Assembly: GCA_964572955.1 (NCBI GenBank)
Contig: CAZNGY010000039.1
Coordinates: 1 to 15,600 of the forward strand
Origin: UBA3775 sp964572955
GTDB lineage: Bacteria; Bacillota; Clostridia; Lachnospirales; Lachnospiraceae
Reading direction: 5' to 3'
Length of the DNA: 15,600 nucleotides
In this document: piece after piece, positions 1-5,379 of the stretch
Layout: each line of letters begins with the position of its first letter
Position numbering within the stretch: position 1 is the first letter of the stretch
The notes under the pieces: model-generated
The model's input: the letters and a program-made list of their open reading frames with translations, nothing else
Database searches by the model: none
What the model was told of the DNA's origin: nothing
Position numbers and translations under genes: made by a program

Positions 1-1
1 C

Positions 2-175
2 GGTGTATTCGGCATATCGAAGATGGCAAGTGATTCAGTCTTTGTCTGGTATGTGATGAAATTTCAAAACCTACGATTTATCACAATCCTTTATGTTCCG
101 AATAGTGCATTTTTCAAGGAATTGCAGGAATACATAAATTTATCATTGTTTATCTTGATACTTTATTCGTACTGA
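2..175 (+). other. Left flank, open frame of 57 codons ending at the att-like site
   Basis: This frame is open from the window edge to a TGA at 173-175 and encodes a peptide rich in Phe, Leu and Ile, ending LFILILYSY. An ATG lies at 23-25, without a convincing ribosome binding site. It could be the 3' end of a gene interrupted or re-terminated by insertion of the element, because its stop codon falls inside the att-like sequence. It could equally be a chance open frame in AT-rich DNA. I do not recognise the product. Confidence 0.2.
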
Positions 176-185
176 AATTTGTACC
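168..185. other. Candidate left attachment site (attL-like)
   Basis: The sequence CGTACTGAAATTTGTACC contains two GTAC half-motifs 12 bp apart. It resembles TGTACCGAATTTGTACC at 8303-8319, where the half-motifs are 11 bp apart. The longest exact shared word is the 10-mer AATTTGTACC (176-185 and 8310-8319). It sits just outside the terminator of the integrase gene, the usual place for an att site. The repeat is short and imperfect, so this is an inference. Confidence 0.4.
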
Positions 186-195
186 AAAATTTGCA

Positions 196-237
196 TAAAA
201 AGAGCCAGTTTCGGTCTGATGCCGGAGTGCTGGCTCT
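196..237 (-). terminator. Terminator of the integrase operon
   Basis: Read on the minus strand, AGAGCCAG and CTGGCTCT form a perfect 8-bp stem (230-237 with 201-208). A smaller CGG/CCG pairing lies in the loop and the stem is followed by a run of U. It starts a few bases past the integrase stop codon. Confidence 0.8.
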
Positions 238-242
238 ATTGC

Positions 243-1466
243 TTAACATATCTTAATTTTTGTGCTGAGGTCTTGCATGGTTTCCTGTATCTTGTCACTG
301 GTAGCGTGAGCGTATATGTTCATAGTGGTCTTGATGTCTTTATGTCCCATAATTGCCTGGATCACTTTCACATTGCTTTCATTTTCACAGAATCTAGTAC
401 AGAATGTATGCCGGAGTACATGAGGGGAGAAGTTGGGGAGAAGTTCCGGTTCCCTGTTCTCTTGTTTTGCCCTGTCAGTTTCCTGTCGGTTGTAGGCATT
501 TACAATTCGAGTGATGATGGCATTTAGTCCGGTCTGAATATATGGCGATCCTGTGGAAGTATGGAATACAAAATCTGTATAACCGTCTATTTCACTGTTT
601 CCGTGTATGCCGGTCATAAAATCATACTGTCGTTGCAGTAGCAGTTGCTTTTTCAATTCCGGAAGAATTGGAATATCTCGTATTCCGGTTTTTGTTTTCG
701 GTGTGCTGACATGGAATATCCGTTTGCCGTTTACCCTGGAGTAATTCATAATATGGTCTATGTGTATGACATTCTGTTTCAAATCAATATCTTTCCAAGT
801 CAAGCCGGTTAATTCCCCGAGTCTCATTCCGGTACCCAGGAAACAGGAGAACATAGGCAGGTAAACCTTGTATTTCTTATTACTGGAGAGGAAGTCGATA
901 AATAATTCCTGTTCTCTTACGCTTAGAGCCTGGCGGTGCTGTGGCTCTTTGTGTTCGATTTTTGAAAACGCATTCATGGCAGGATTTTCCGTTATTAGTC
1001 CGTCATTCAGAGCGTCCGAGAGCGAACCGTAGATGATAATATGCACATTATGTATCGTTGCAGTAGCAAGTTCGTTTATTTCATTCAATTTCTTGTAAAG
1101 CTCTATGATGTGTATACGCTTGATTTTGCTAAGCTGCATTTTCCCAAGAGGGCTGTTTAATACATAATATTCCCATTCTTTCAAATATCTGTCTTTTGTT
1201 GTCAGTTTCAGATTTCCCTTATACAGGTCCATCCATTTGTAGAACCATTCATTGAGCGTGATTTTTGTCGGGTTACTGTAAATGCCGTTCTGAAGCTCAG
1301 ATTCTTTGCGTACAATTTTCTTTTTCAGTTCGTTTAGGTCATTATCAGTGAGGACATATTGCTGACCGTTTATCATTTTTCGCCAAATATAACGCTGATC
1401 TGATTTCTGACTTACATTCGGAGGAAGTACCCTTCCCCTGTGGTCCTTTCTATTTTTTCCTGCCAT
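243..1466 (-). CDS. int: Tyrosine recombinase, Tn916-type integrase
   Basis: This 407-residue site-specific recombinase is expected to integrate and excise the element by strand exchange at att sites. Three regions are visible. The N-terminal part (about 1-60, with GRVLPP) resembles the arm-binding domain of Tn916 Int. A SAM-like core-binding domain covers about 65-165. The C-terminal catalytic domain carries Arg215 (GMRLGEL), a Lys in TPKTKTG (about 257-259), His349 and Arg352 (HVLRHTFC), His375 (MGHKD) and the nucleophile Tyr385 (NIYAHAT). Its length matches Tn916 Int (405 residues). The frame is open 14 codons further upstream, but the start at 1466 has AAAGGA seven bases before it and its first residues align with the family. 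It is the last gene of a leftward operon and lies next to the attL-like sequence, as in most integrative elements. All key residues are present, so it should be active. Confidence 0.97.
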   Translation of the reverse strand: MAGKNRKDHRGRVLPPNVSQKSDQRYIWRKMINGQQYVLTDNDLNELKKKIVRKESELQNGIYSNPTKITLNEWFYKWMDLYKGNLKLTTKDRYLKEWEYYVLNSPLGKMQLSKIKRIHIIELYKKLNEINELATATIHNVHIIIYGSLSDALNDGLITENPAMNAFSKIEHKEPQHRQALSVREQELFIDFLSSNKKYKVYLPMFSCFLGTGMRLGELTGLTWKDIDLKQNVIHIDHIMNYSRVNGKRIFHVSTPKTKTGIRDIPILPELKKQLLLQRQYDFMTGIHGNSEIDGYTDFVFHTSTGSPYIQTGLNAIITRIVNAYNRQETDRAKQENREPELLPNFSPHVLRHTFCTRFCENESNVKVIQAIMGHKDIKTTMNIYAHATSDKIQETMQDLSTKIKIC

Positions 1467-1495
1467 TGCCTGTCCTTTCCCGGAGTGCCGGGCAG

Positions 1496-1759
1496 TTAGC
1501 CCAGACACTCACGCATTAAATTCATTGCCATTTTGAAACCGAGGATAAAGCCCGATTTTTCGGATGCCCTGGATAACTCTATCGCTTTATGCCAAGTTTC
1601 CTGTGCTGTTCCTTGCCTGTAAGGGTTGAGCGTGAGCTGTTCCAGTTGTTCCAATGCTGCGTTCTGTTCATCGGTCTGTGGTGTTTCTTCGTTGTAGGTT
1701 GCTTTGTAGCTTTCAAATAACTGTTCGATTGTTTCTGTGTTCTTGATTGTTTTTTCCAT
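1496..1759 (-). CDS. Small hypothetical protein upstream of the integrase
   Basis: This gene encodes 87 residues. The start at 1759 is chosen because GGAGG lies eight bases upstream; the ATG five codons earlier overlaps that binding site. The product is mostly helical and acidic in its first half (residues about 5-50, many Glu and Gln) and ends in a segment with LGFKMAMNLMRECLG. I do not recognise a characterised family. It lies 29 bases before the integrase start in the same direction and is almost certainly co-transcribed with it. A role as an accessory protein in recombination or as an unrelated cargo cannot be decided from sequence. Confidence 0.75.
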   Translation of the reverse strand: MEKTIKNTETIEQLFESYKATYNEETPQTDEQNAALEQLEQLTLNPYRQGTAQETWHKAIELSRASEKSGFILGFKMAMNLMRECLG

Positions 1760-1831
1760 GTGTAAATCCTCCATTTCGCTATACTATCGGTGCGGAGGAC
1801 TCACGCAATGGCAAATCCCCCGGTGGGTGCT

Positions 1832-1854
1832 GGCCCGCCTTTCCGGGGCGAGCC
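1832..1854 (-). other. GC-rich RNA hairpin between two small genes
   Basis: On the minus strand GGCTCGCC pairs with GGCGGGCC (8 bp, one G-U wobble) around a 7-nt loop. The C-A mismatch this would give on the plus strand suggests that the minus-strand RNA is the functional one. It lies in the 102-bp gap between the genes at 1862-2137 and 1496-1759, in a stretch far richer in GC than its surroundings. No U-run follows, so it is not a simple terminator. It may stabilise the mRNA or adjust downstream expression. Confidence 0.4.
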
Positions 1855-1861
1855 GGTTGCC

Positions 1862-2137
1862 TTATGCTATCGTGAACCTTTTGCTTGCGGACTGTTTTGT
1901 GAACTGTTCGCATATATCCGGAAATGTTGCTTTCAGAGCTTTGCTGTCAAGCGTGTTGCTGATGATCTCTTTCCAACGGATGATGAAATTCTTTGTTCTC
2001 ATTTCTTCTAAGCCCTTGCTTTCCATATCCTTTTTGATTTCTTCTTTCAATGCTTTTTCCTGTTCTTCCAAAGCCTTACGCTGGCTTTCAAGTGCTTTCA
2101 GTTTCTTTACTCTGTTTTCAATCTGTCTTTCTGTCAT
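1862..2137 (-). CDS. Coiled-coil protein, conserved in clostridial mobile elements
   Basis: This gene encodes 91 residues. The N-terminal half (about 5-45) is a strongly charged coiled coil rich in Lys and Glu (KALEEQEKALKEEIKK). The C-terminal half carries a compact segment with NFIIRWKEI and DSKALKATFP, and ends KRFTIA. From memory, this arrangement recurs in small unnamed proteins of Firmicutes phages and integrative elements, but I know of no established function. GAGG lies nine bases before the ATG. The gene sits in the leftward integrase operon, 28 bases after the gene at 2166-2330. The design suggests a dimeric DNA- or protein-binding accessory factor, which is inference only. Confidence 0.8.
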   Translation of the reverse strand: MTERQIENRVKKLKALESQRKALEEQEKALKEEIKKDMESKGLEEMRTKNFIIRWKEIISNTLDSKALKATFPDICEQFTKQSASKRFTIA

Positions 2138-2165
2138 GGCTCATTTCCTCGCTTTCTATGTACTG

Positions 2166-2330
2166 TTAAATGTTTCTTGCAATGATTTTTAACTGTGTTT
2201 CGGTTGCTTTGTAAGGGTTAAAGTGTGGAAGTCCTGCGAACATTGCTAATTCGTAAATTGCCTGTTCCGGTGTATATCCTTCTGATACCATTTCTTTGAT
2301 TTTCTGATTTACTTTCTCGATGTGGTTCAT
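2166..2330 (-). CDS. Small hypothetical protein, first gene of the integrase operon
   Basis: This gene encodes 54 residues. The start at 2330 is chosen over the upstream open frame because AAAGGG lies seven bases before it. Residues about 8-40 contain EMVSEGYTPEQAIYELAMFAG, the pattern of a small helical domain, followed by a polar tail. I do not recognise the family. It is the promoter-proximal gene of the leftward operon that runs through the genes at 1862-2137 and 1496-1759 to the integrase. It lies about 180 bases downstream of the divergent promoter, and that leader is long enough to hold one copy of the 20-bp repeat. Confidence 0.7.
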   Translation of the reverse strand: MNHIEKVNQKIKEMVSEGYTPEQAIYELAMFAGLPHFNPYKATETQLKIIARNI

Positions 2331-2518
2331 ATCTTTTCCCTTTCTTGCAAGCCCAGGGTGGCTGTTTAAGTATCTATGTCCTTCTGACAATCCCAATCTC
2401 CCTTATCCGTTCCCTGTGTTATGTTATATTCTTGGTTTCCCTTGCGGTACTTTCGTCTATCTTCGCTTGCTTTGTTTGTAATGTTTTTCGTTATTTATTA
2501 TTTGTTTTCTGTGATTAT

Positions 2519-2547
2519 ATAATAACACATATTATGTGGTATGTCAA
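2519..2547 (-). promoter_or_regulatory. Sigma-A promoter of the leftward integrase operon
   Basis: On the minus strand TTGACA (2542-2547) and TATTAT (2519-2524) are separated by exactly 17 bp. It points towards the genes at 2166-2330 and onward to the integrase. A perfect palindrome lies in the spacer. Confidence 0.75.
2526..2538. promoter_or_regulatory. 13-bp palindromic operator inside a promoter spacer
   Basis: CACATA and TATGTG form a perfect inverted repeat around one base. It lies wholly between the -35 and -10 boxes of the leftward promoter, where a bound protein would block polymerase. It differs from the 20-bp repeats nearby, so two proteins may act here. Confidence 0.55.
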
Positions 2548-2588
2548 TAGTTTTTGTAATGTTTTTCGTTATATTTTATATTATTTTC

Positions 2589-2617
2589 TTGACATTTGAT
2601 AAGAAAAGCGTTACTAT
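2589..2617 (+). promoter_or_regulatory. Sigma-A promoter of the regulator/PH-SHOCT operon
   Basis: TTGACA (2589-2594) and TACTAT (2612-2617) are spaced by 17 bp, and a GGAGG with the ATG at 2650 follows. This is close to consensus and probably drives the operon constitutively when not repressed. The 2553-2572 repeat ends 16 bp before its -35 box. Confidence 0.8.
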
Positions 2618-2649
2618 GTATTCAAACTTAAAACTTGGAGGTATACAAT

Positions 2650-3042
2650 ATGTCAGTAGCAAATAAAACAAGAGCTCTTTTGAATCTAACAGGGCATAAA
2701 CCGTCTGAATTAGCTGAATGTCTTGGAAAATCTATACCGAGTGTTAGGAACAAATTTTCCCAAGATGTTTTTTCGGTTTATGATCTAATCAGAATTGCTG
2801 ATTACTTGGACTGTCGCTTGCTATTTCAAACGCAGGACGGACAGACGGTATATTTTGGCATGGACGATCTGAAAGAGGGCGAAAACCAAAATAAAGGCAC
2901 AATGCCGGAGGGAGAGCTTACAAAAATGGATGCCCTTATTCTTGATGCTGTGCTTAATCCTGCAGTTCCTCCGGAGGGTACTAAGGTCATTACCGAGGAG
3001 GACATAATAAAGCGATACAATAAGGGTATGCAGGAGGACTAA
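2650..3042 (+). CDS. Helix-turn-helix transcriptional regulator
   Basis: This gene encodes 130 residues. The N-terminal part (about 5-60) is a Cro/CI-like helix-turn-helix domain: KTRALLNLTGHKPSELAECLG, then the recognition helix around SIPSVRNKFS, then YDLIRIADYLDCRLLF. The rest is polar and contains a C-terminal VITEEDIIKRYNKG segment. The start at 2650 has GGAGG eight bases upstream. It is divergent from the integrase operon, across a control region with two 20-bp repeats and a palindrome. That is the classic position of a repressor controlling itself and the integration genes, comparable with CI-type or Stl-type regulators. It is co-transcribed with the next gene, whose binding site lies inside its 3' end. 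DNA binding is well supported; its exact targets are inferred. Confidence 0.85.
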   Translation: MSVANKTRALLNLTGHKPSELAECLGKSIPSVRNKFSQDVFSVYDLIRIADYLDCRLLFQTQDGQTVYFGMDDLKEGENQNKGTMPEGELTKMDALILDAVLNPAVPPEGTKVITEEDIIKRYNKGMQED

Positions 3043-3045
3043 GCT

Positions 3046-3507
3046 ATGCAGGAAACGATCATATTACAGGGGCTGTGTAACCGTATCAAAGGTGCTTTCG
3101 TGGAAAACGGTCACGCTATGCTGACAAATCAGAGGTTTATTTATTCTAAACATTCCTTTGCCAAAATTGCGGTAATGGGGGCTCTCGTAAATCTCACGAA
3201 GGGCGATTTTGACTTTGATATTCCTATTGCTGACATTACAGGCATTGAGGAAACGAAAAGGCTCTTTGACAAAATTTTAGTAATCCATACGCAGGATGCA
3301 GAGTATCGCTTTTTCTTTACCAAACTGGAGGAATGGAAGATTGCTTTTTCAAATGTCCGGGAGCAGGTCGGAGCAGAGGATAAGCCTTTGACAGTTACTG
3401 TGCAGTCTGTGGCTGATGAATTACTGAAATTCAAGGCTTTACTGGATGCCGGAGCCATTACCGAGGACGAATATAACGCACAGAAAGCAAGGTTGCTGAA
3501 TCAGTAG
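3046..3507 (+). CDS. PH-like (GRAM-type) domain protein with C-terminal SHOCT motif
   Basis: This gene encodes 153 residues. Residues about 20-105 form a bacterial PH/GRAM-like beta-rich domain (HAMLTNQRFIYSK, then FDFDIPIADITGIEE, then KILVIHTQDAEYRFFF). A short SHOCT motif follows at the C terminus (about 122-150: ELLKFKALLDAGAITEDEY). SHOCT segments are usually attached to other domains and are thought to mediate oligomerisation. There is no signal peptide or membrane span, so it is probably cytosolic or peripheral to the membrane. Its GGAGG lies inside the preceding regulator gene, three bases separate the two genes, and a strong terminator follows, so the pair forms a self-contained operon. 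It points against the surrounding leftward operons. Its biological role is unknown; cargo with a lysogenic-conversion role is a guess. Confidence 0.85.
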   Translation: MQETIILQGLCNRIKGAFVENGHAMLTNQRFIYSKHSFAKIAVMGALVNLTKGDFDFDIPIADITGIEETKRLFDKILVIHTQDAEYRFFFTKLEEWKIAFSNVREQVGAEDKPLTVTVQSVADELLKFKALLDAGAITEDEYNAQKARLLNQ

Positions 3508-3548
3508 TCTTTTCCTTTCCTGGCAGCAGTCATACACTAAACCTATCT

Positions 3549-3576
3549 ATCCCGGAGGGGCTTTCCCTTTCGGGAT
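3549..3576 (+). terminator. Strong terminator of the regulator/PH-SHOCT operon
   Basis: ATCCCGGAGGGG pairs with CCCTTTCGGGAT: a 12-bp stem with two G-U pairs and a 4-nt loop, followed by a T-rich tract. It starts 42 bases after the stop codon at 3507. Confidence 0.9.
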
Positions 3577-3806
3577 ATTTCTTTTCTGTATTTTGTGTGG
3601 TCGGTTTTACTCGCTGTGATATGCCTGTAATTGATTTACAAGGGCAGGGAGCCGTTTTTTATGCTGTCGGGTAGATTTATGTAGGTAGCTGTCAAAATGC
3701 TTGCAATATCGTTTCCTGTGGTCCTTTATGCAGTCTGGCCGGATATATGCAGGAATATTGTCTTGTCGGGCTGTGTACTCGCATTCAAAAAATCGTGTCT
3801 GATTGC

Positions 3807-3857
3807 ATATGGCTCTGTTGGTCTGAGAGCGTAGCAGACAAAATATGGTTCTGTTGG
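3807..3857. repeat. 15-bp direct repeat pair
   Basis: ATATGGCTCTGTTGG (3807-3821) and ATATGGTTCTGTTGG (3843-3857) differ at one base and are spaced by 36 bp. They lie in gene-free DNA. Function unknown. Confidence 0.6.
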
Positions 3858-3907
3858 CAGGTTAAAAAAGAGGTTTAGCGTAAGGTTTCTTACAAGATTT
3901 CTTTACT

Positions 3908-3935
3908 AGATATTAGATATTAGATATTAGATATT
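3908..3935. repeat. Four tandem copies of AGATATT leading into AT-rich DNA
   Basis: AGATATT is repeated four times without a break and is followed by AGAGATAGATATAAATATAT. Short AT-rich tandem repeats beside an inverted repeat can form a DNA unwinding element. The repeated TAG also recalls DnaA-trio-type spacing, although I see no convincing DnaA box close by. Confidence 0.85.
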
Positions 3936-3992
3936 AGAGATAGATATAAATATATATGGTCAAGCTGGAGCTGTGACCGAGTATGTTTACGG

Positions 3993-4021
3993 TTGACAAT
4001 AATACTGTCTGTTGATAGAAT
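3993..4021 (+). promoter_or_regulatory. Strong promoter of a short RNA
   Basis: TTGACA (3993-3998) and TAGAAT (4016-4021) are spaced by exactly 17 bp. No reading frame with a ribosome binding site follows. A strong hairpin terminator begins about 13 bases past the expected transcript start. Confidence 0.75.
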
Positions 4022-4027
4022 ACCTAT

Positions 4028-4087
4028 AACGCTTGTCCGTAGACCATTCCTTGTTACATTGACCTGTGCAGGAATGGTCTATTTTTA
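4028..4087 (+). ncRNA. Candidate small RNA, about 60 nt, counter to the leftward operon
   Basis: A near-consensus promoter and an intrinsic terminator bracket only about 60 nt. The predicted RNA is a short single-stranded 5' end followed by one long hairpin: an 11-bp perfect stem and an 18-nt loop containing UUGA, which fits the YUNR loop motif common in plasmid antisense RNAs. It is transcribed against the 3' side of the leftward operon ending at 4164. Size and architecture resemble copy-control or antitoxin RNAs. The exact start (about 4028) is inferred from the -10 box. Confidence 0.55.
4041..4087 (+). terminator. Terminator of the candidate small RNA
   Basis: AGACCATTCCT (4041-4051) and AGGAATGGTCT (4070-4080) are perfectly complementary over 11 bp and are followed by ATTTTTAT. 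No U-run follows the hairpin in the leftward direction, so it should terminate rightward transcription only. Confidence 0.85.
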
Positions 4088-4163
4088 TGCTTGCCGTTTA
4101 TTATTCCCCAGTACGGTACTTTTTGGTGTTTTTACCTGCTGCCATTTAATCAAAATAATATGC

Positions 4164-4910
4164 TTACAGTTCTTCGCCTTTTGGTTCATATAGTGCGTGA
4201 GATAATCTGTCGTTGTCGTTGTGAGGAATCTGGCGAATTTCAAGCCATGTTGTAATCTGCCGATTATCCTTTACAATTTCATCCGGAGAGCCTTTTTCTT
4301 TCCCTATTCGTTGAATTTCTTCACGTGCTGATCTCAAATATCTTGTCATAGTGATTAAATCATCACAAGCAGAATGAGCCAGTCCTCTTGCTATATCTAT
4401 GAATTTTAACCTGAGTCTCCATTCATCACGATATGCGGCACATATTTCCGACCATGTCTTTTCAAGAATGCCGGCCTGTAGAGTTCCGTCTTGTCCCGCT
4501 AAGTTGCATATCCGATTTTCAAAATCTTTTCCGTCTGGAAGTTCCGGAATGTGTGGCATACTTTCCGCTGCCATTTTCAGTAATTCTGTCCGATCAATCA
4601 TATCTGATAATCTGGCAGCAGCCGATACAGTTACATGATCGTTGCTTTCTTCGCCCAGCATCCGACATATCAAATCTGATTCGTTAAACTTTGCTATTTT
4701 AAGATATTCCTCCGGCATACTGTATTTACCATATTTCGGTACATCTGCCGGTGGTTCCGTAGTTTCTGCTGCTTCTTTCATTCTTTGCAAGCGGAGTGTC
4801 AAACATAGAATCTCCCTGTTTATTTCATCAGTATCGTTATTCACCTTTTCTTGCCATTTCTGATTGAGCTCCAGTTGTATTTGTTCAATAGCTTTCTGAA
4901 TATTTTCCAT
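4164..4910 (-). CDS. Hypothetical protein, last gene of the long leftward operon
   Basis: This gene encodes 248 residues. Residues about 1-50 form an N-terminal coiled coil (ENIQKAIEQIQLELNQKWQEK, then a second heptad stretch through LRLQRMKEA). A Pro-rich linker (TTEPPADVPKYG) and a mostly helical remainder follow, with no membrane span and no catalytic motif I recognise. The start at 4910 has AAAGGG nine bases upstream. An ATG at 4919 overlaps the stop codon of the preceding 39-residue gene as ATGA but lies too close to the binding site; either start is possible, and both imply translational coupling. It follows two tiny membrane peptides in the same operon, which suggests a shared role, but its function is unknown. 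Confidence 0.8.
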   Translation of the reverse strand: MENIQKAIEQIQLELNQKWQEKVNNDTDEINREILCLTLRLQRMKEAAETTEPPADVPKYGKYSMPEEYLKIAKFNESDLICRMLGEESNDHVTVSAAARLSDMIDRTELLKMAAESMPHIPELPDGKDFENRICNLAGQDGTLQAGILEKTWSEICAAYRDEWRLRLKFIDIARGLAHSACDDLITMTRYLRSAREEIQRIGKEKGSPDEIVKDNRQITTWLEIRQIPHNDNDRLSHALYEPKGEEL

Positions 4911-4915
4911 TTCTT

Positions 4916-5035
4916 TCATCCCTTTCTATTTTCGTTATGGTTGCTTTTTTTCGGTTTTTGGTCAATCGCTGTGCAGATAAGATGTGCGATGATATTCCCG
5001 GAGAACACAATGATTGCCAATGTGATGTAATCCAT
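4916..5035 (-). CDS. 39-residue membrane peptide
   Basis: A single hydrophobic helix (about residues 4-24: ITLAIIVFSGNIIAHLICTA) is followed by a basic, polar tail (KPKKSNHNENRKG). A purine-rich AAGGAAGGG precedes the ATG at a workable distance. The stop codon overlaps the first ATG of the 248-residue gene (ATGA), so the two are translationally coupled. The predicted topology is one membrane span with a positively charged cytoplasmic tail. This matches small holin-like, regulatory or type I toxin-like peptides, but no family is recognised. Being coupled to its neighbours on both sides argues that it is a real gene. Confidence 0.65.
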   Translation of the reverse strand: MDYITLAIIVFSGNIIAHLICTAIDQKPKKSNHNENRKG

Positions 5036-5056
5036 ATTCTTATCCCTTCCTTTCTG

Positions 5057-5140
5057 TCATTTCTTTTTCCGGTCGTTTCGGATCATGAGTATTACCAAAG
5101 CAATAACCAATATCAGATTAACCGGTGCGAGTATGTTCAT
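5057..5140 (-). CDS. 27-residue membrane peptide
   Basis: This peptide is one hydrophobic helix with a basic C-terminal tail: NILAPVNLILVIALVILMI followed by RNDRKKK. A good ribosome binding site (AAGGAG, with further purines) lies just before the ATG at 5140. It lies 21 bases before the 39-residue peptide gene. Size, composition and the charged tail resemble type I toxin peptides of Firmicutes (Fst/Ldr/BsrG style), and a short counter-transcribed RNA lies directly upstream. A leader peptide or membrane anchor for the operon is the alternative. I did not recognise a specific family. Confidence 0.6.
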   Translation of the reverse strand: MNILAPVNLILVIALVILMIRNDRKKK

Positions 5141-5177
5141 TTTCCTTTTTCTCCTTTCTTGCCGGAGCAGTGCGCTA

Positions 5178-5206
5178 TTGACTTTTGCATAACTCTGACA
5201 TATGAT
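5178..5206 (+). promoter_or_regulatory. Promoter of a second short RNA
   Basis: TTGACT (5178-5183) and TATGAT (5201-5206) are 17 bp apart on the plus strand, facing away from the tiny membrane genes. A terminator lies about 40 bases past the expected start, with no reading frame between them. Confidence 0.65.
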
Positions 5207-5212
5207 GTGTAG

Positions 5213-5285
5213 CAGGTTCAGGGTCGTTTCTGTAAAGAGGCGGTTGCCGTTCTGATTCTTTGTATGGAATTGGAACGGTTTTTTT
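5213..5285 (+). ncRNA. Candidate small RNA, about 73 nt, antisense to the leader of the membrane-peptide genes
   Basis: A promoter and a strong intrinsic terminator bracket about 73 nt with no coding potential. The RNA is complementary to the part of the leftward transcript between the stop at 5380 and the 27-residue peptide start at 5140. It does not cover the peptide's ribosome binding site, so control by altering upstream folding or by transcription interference is more likely than direct blocking. The exact start is inferred. A trans-acting role is also possible. Confidence 0.5.
5247..5285 (+). terminator. Terminator of the second small RNA
   Basis: CCGTTCTGATTC pairs with GAATTGGAACGG: 12 bp with two G-U pairs and an 8-nt loop (5247-5278). 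Seven T follow (5279-5285). Confidence 0.88.
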
Positions 5286-5379
5286 GTGTCTGTGAAGCCG
5301 TTACAGGCTCGTGGAGCGTTTTAATCGTGTTACATAGGGAAATATAAGGCAGAGGTCTAAAAAGGGAAATACGCTCAAA

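Larger units (their letters stand above)
2475..2572. repeat. Two exact 20-bp direct repeats flanking the leftward promoter
   Basis: TTTGTAATGTTTTTCGTTAT occurs at 2475-2494 and again, identically, at 2553-2572 (spacing 78 bp). Each copy holds an imperfect inverted repeat, TAATG and CGTTA around five bases, typical of a repressor operator. One copy lies in the leader of the leftward transcript and the other between the two -35 boxes. The regulator at 2650-3042 is the obvious candidate ligand. Confidence 0.75.
3577..3992. other. Gene-free stretch: candidate origin or regulatory locus
   Basis: I find no supported reading frame here on either strand. The stretch holds a copy of a block also found near the right end (TTACAAGGGCAGGGAGC, 3636-3652), a near-perfect 15-bp direct repeat (3807-3857), a small hairpin GTAAG/CTTAC (3880-3893), four 7-bp tandem repeats running into AT-rich DNA (3908-3957), and an inverted repeat GGTC/GACC with inner AGCT arms (3958-3978). 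This concentration of repeats and AT-rich sequence is typical of replication origins or transfer sites, but I cannot identify a specific type. Confidence 0.4.

Noticed and set aside
1790..2011. Plus-strand open frame starting MANPPVGAGPP
   Set aside because: It is the reverse of the GC-rich hairpin and the coiled-coil gene, with no promoter in that direction; the minus-strand gene is the better reading.
2345..2599. Plus-strand open frame of 84 codons in the divergent control region
   Set aside because: Its internal repeat (CNVFRY) is the 20-bp DNA repeat translated twice; it covers two promoters and operators and has no binding site.
3908..3935. Tandem 7-bp repeats as a CRISPR array
   Set aside because: The repeats are too short and contiguous, there are no spacers, and no cas genes are present.
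3993..4193. Plus-strand open frame of 66 codons over the small RNA
   Set aside because: It begins at the TTG of the promoter's own -35 box, so it cannot be translated from that transcript.
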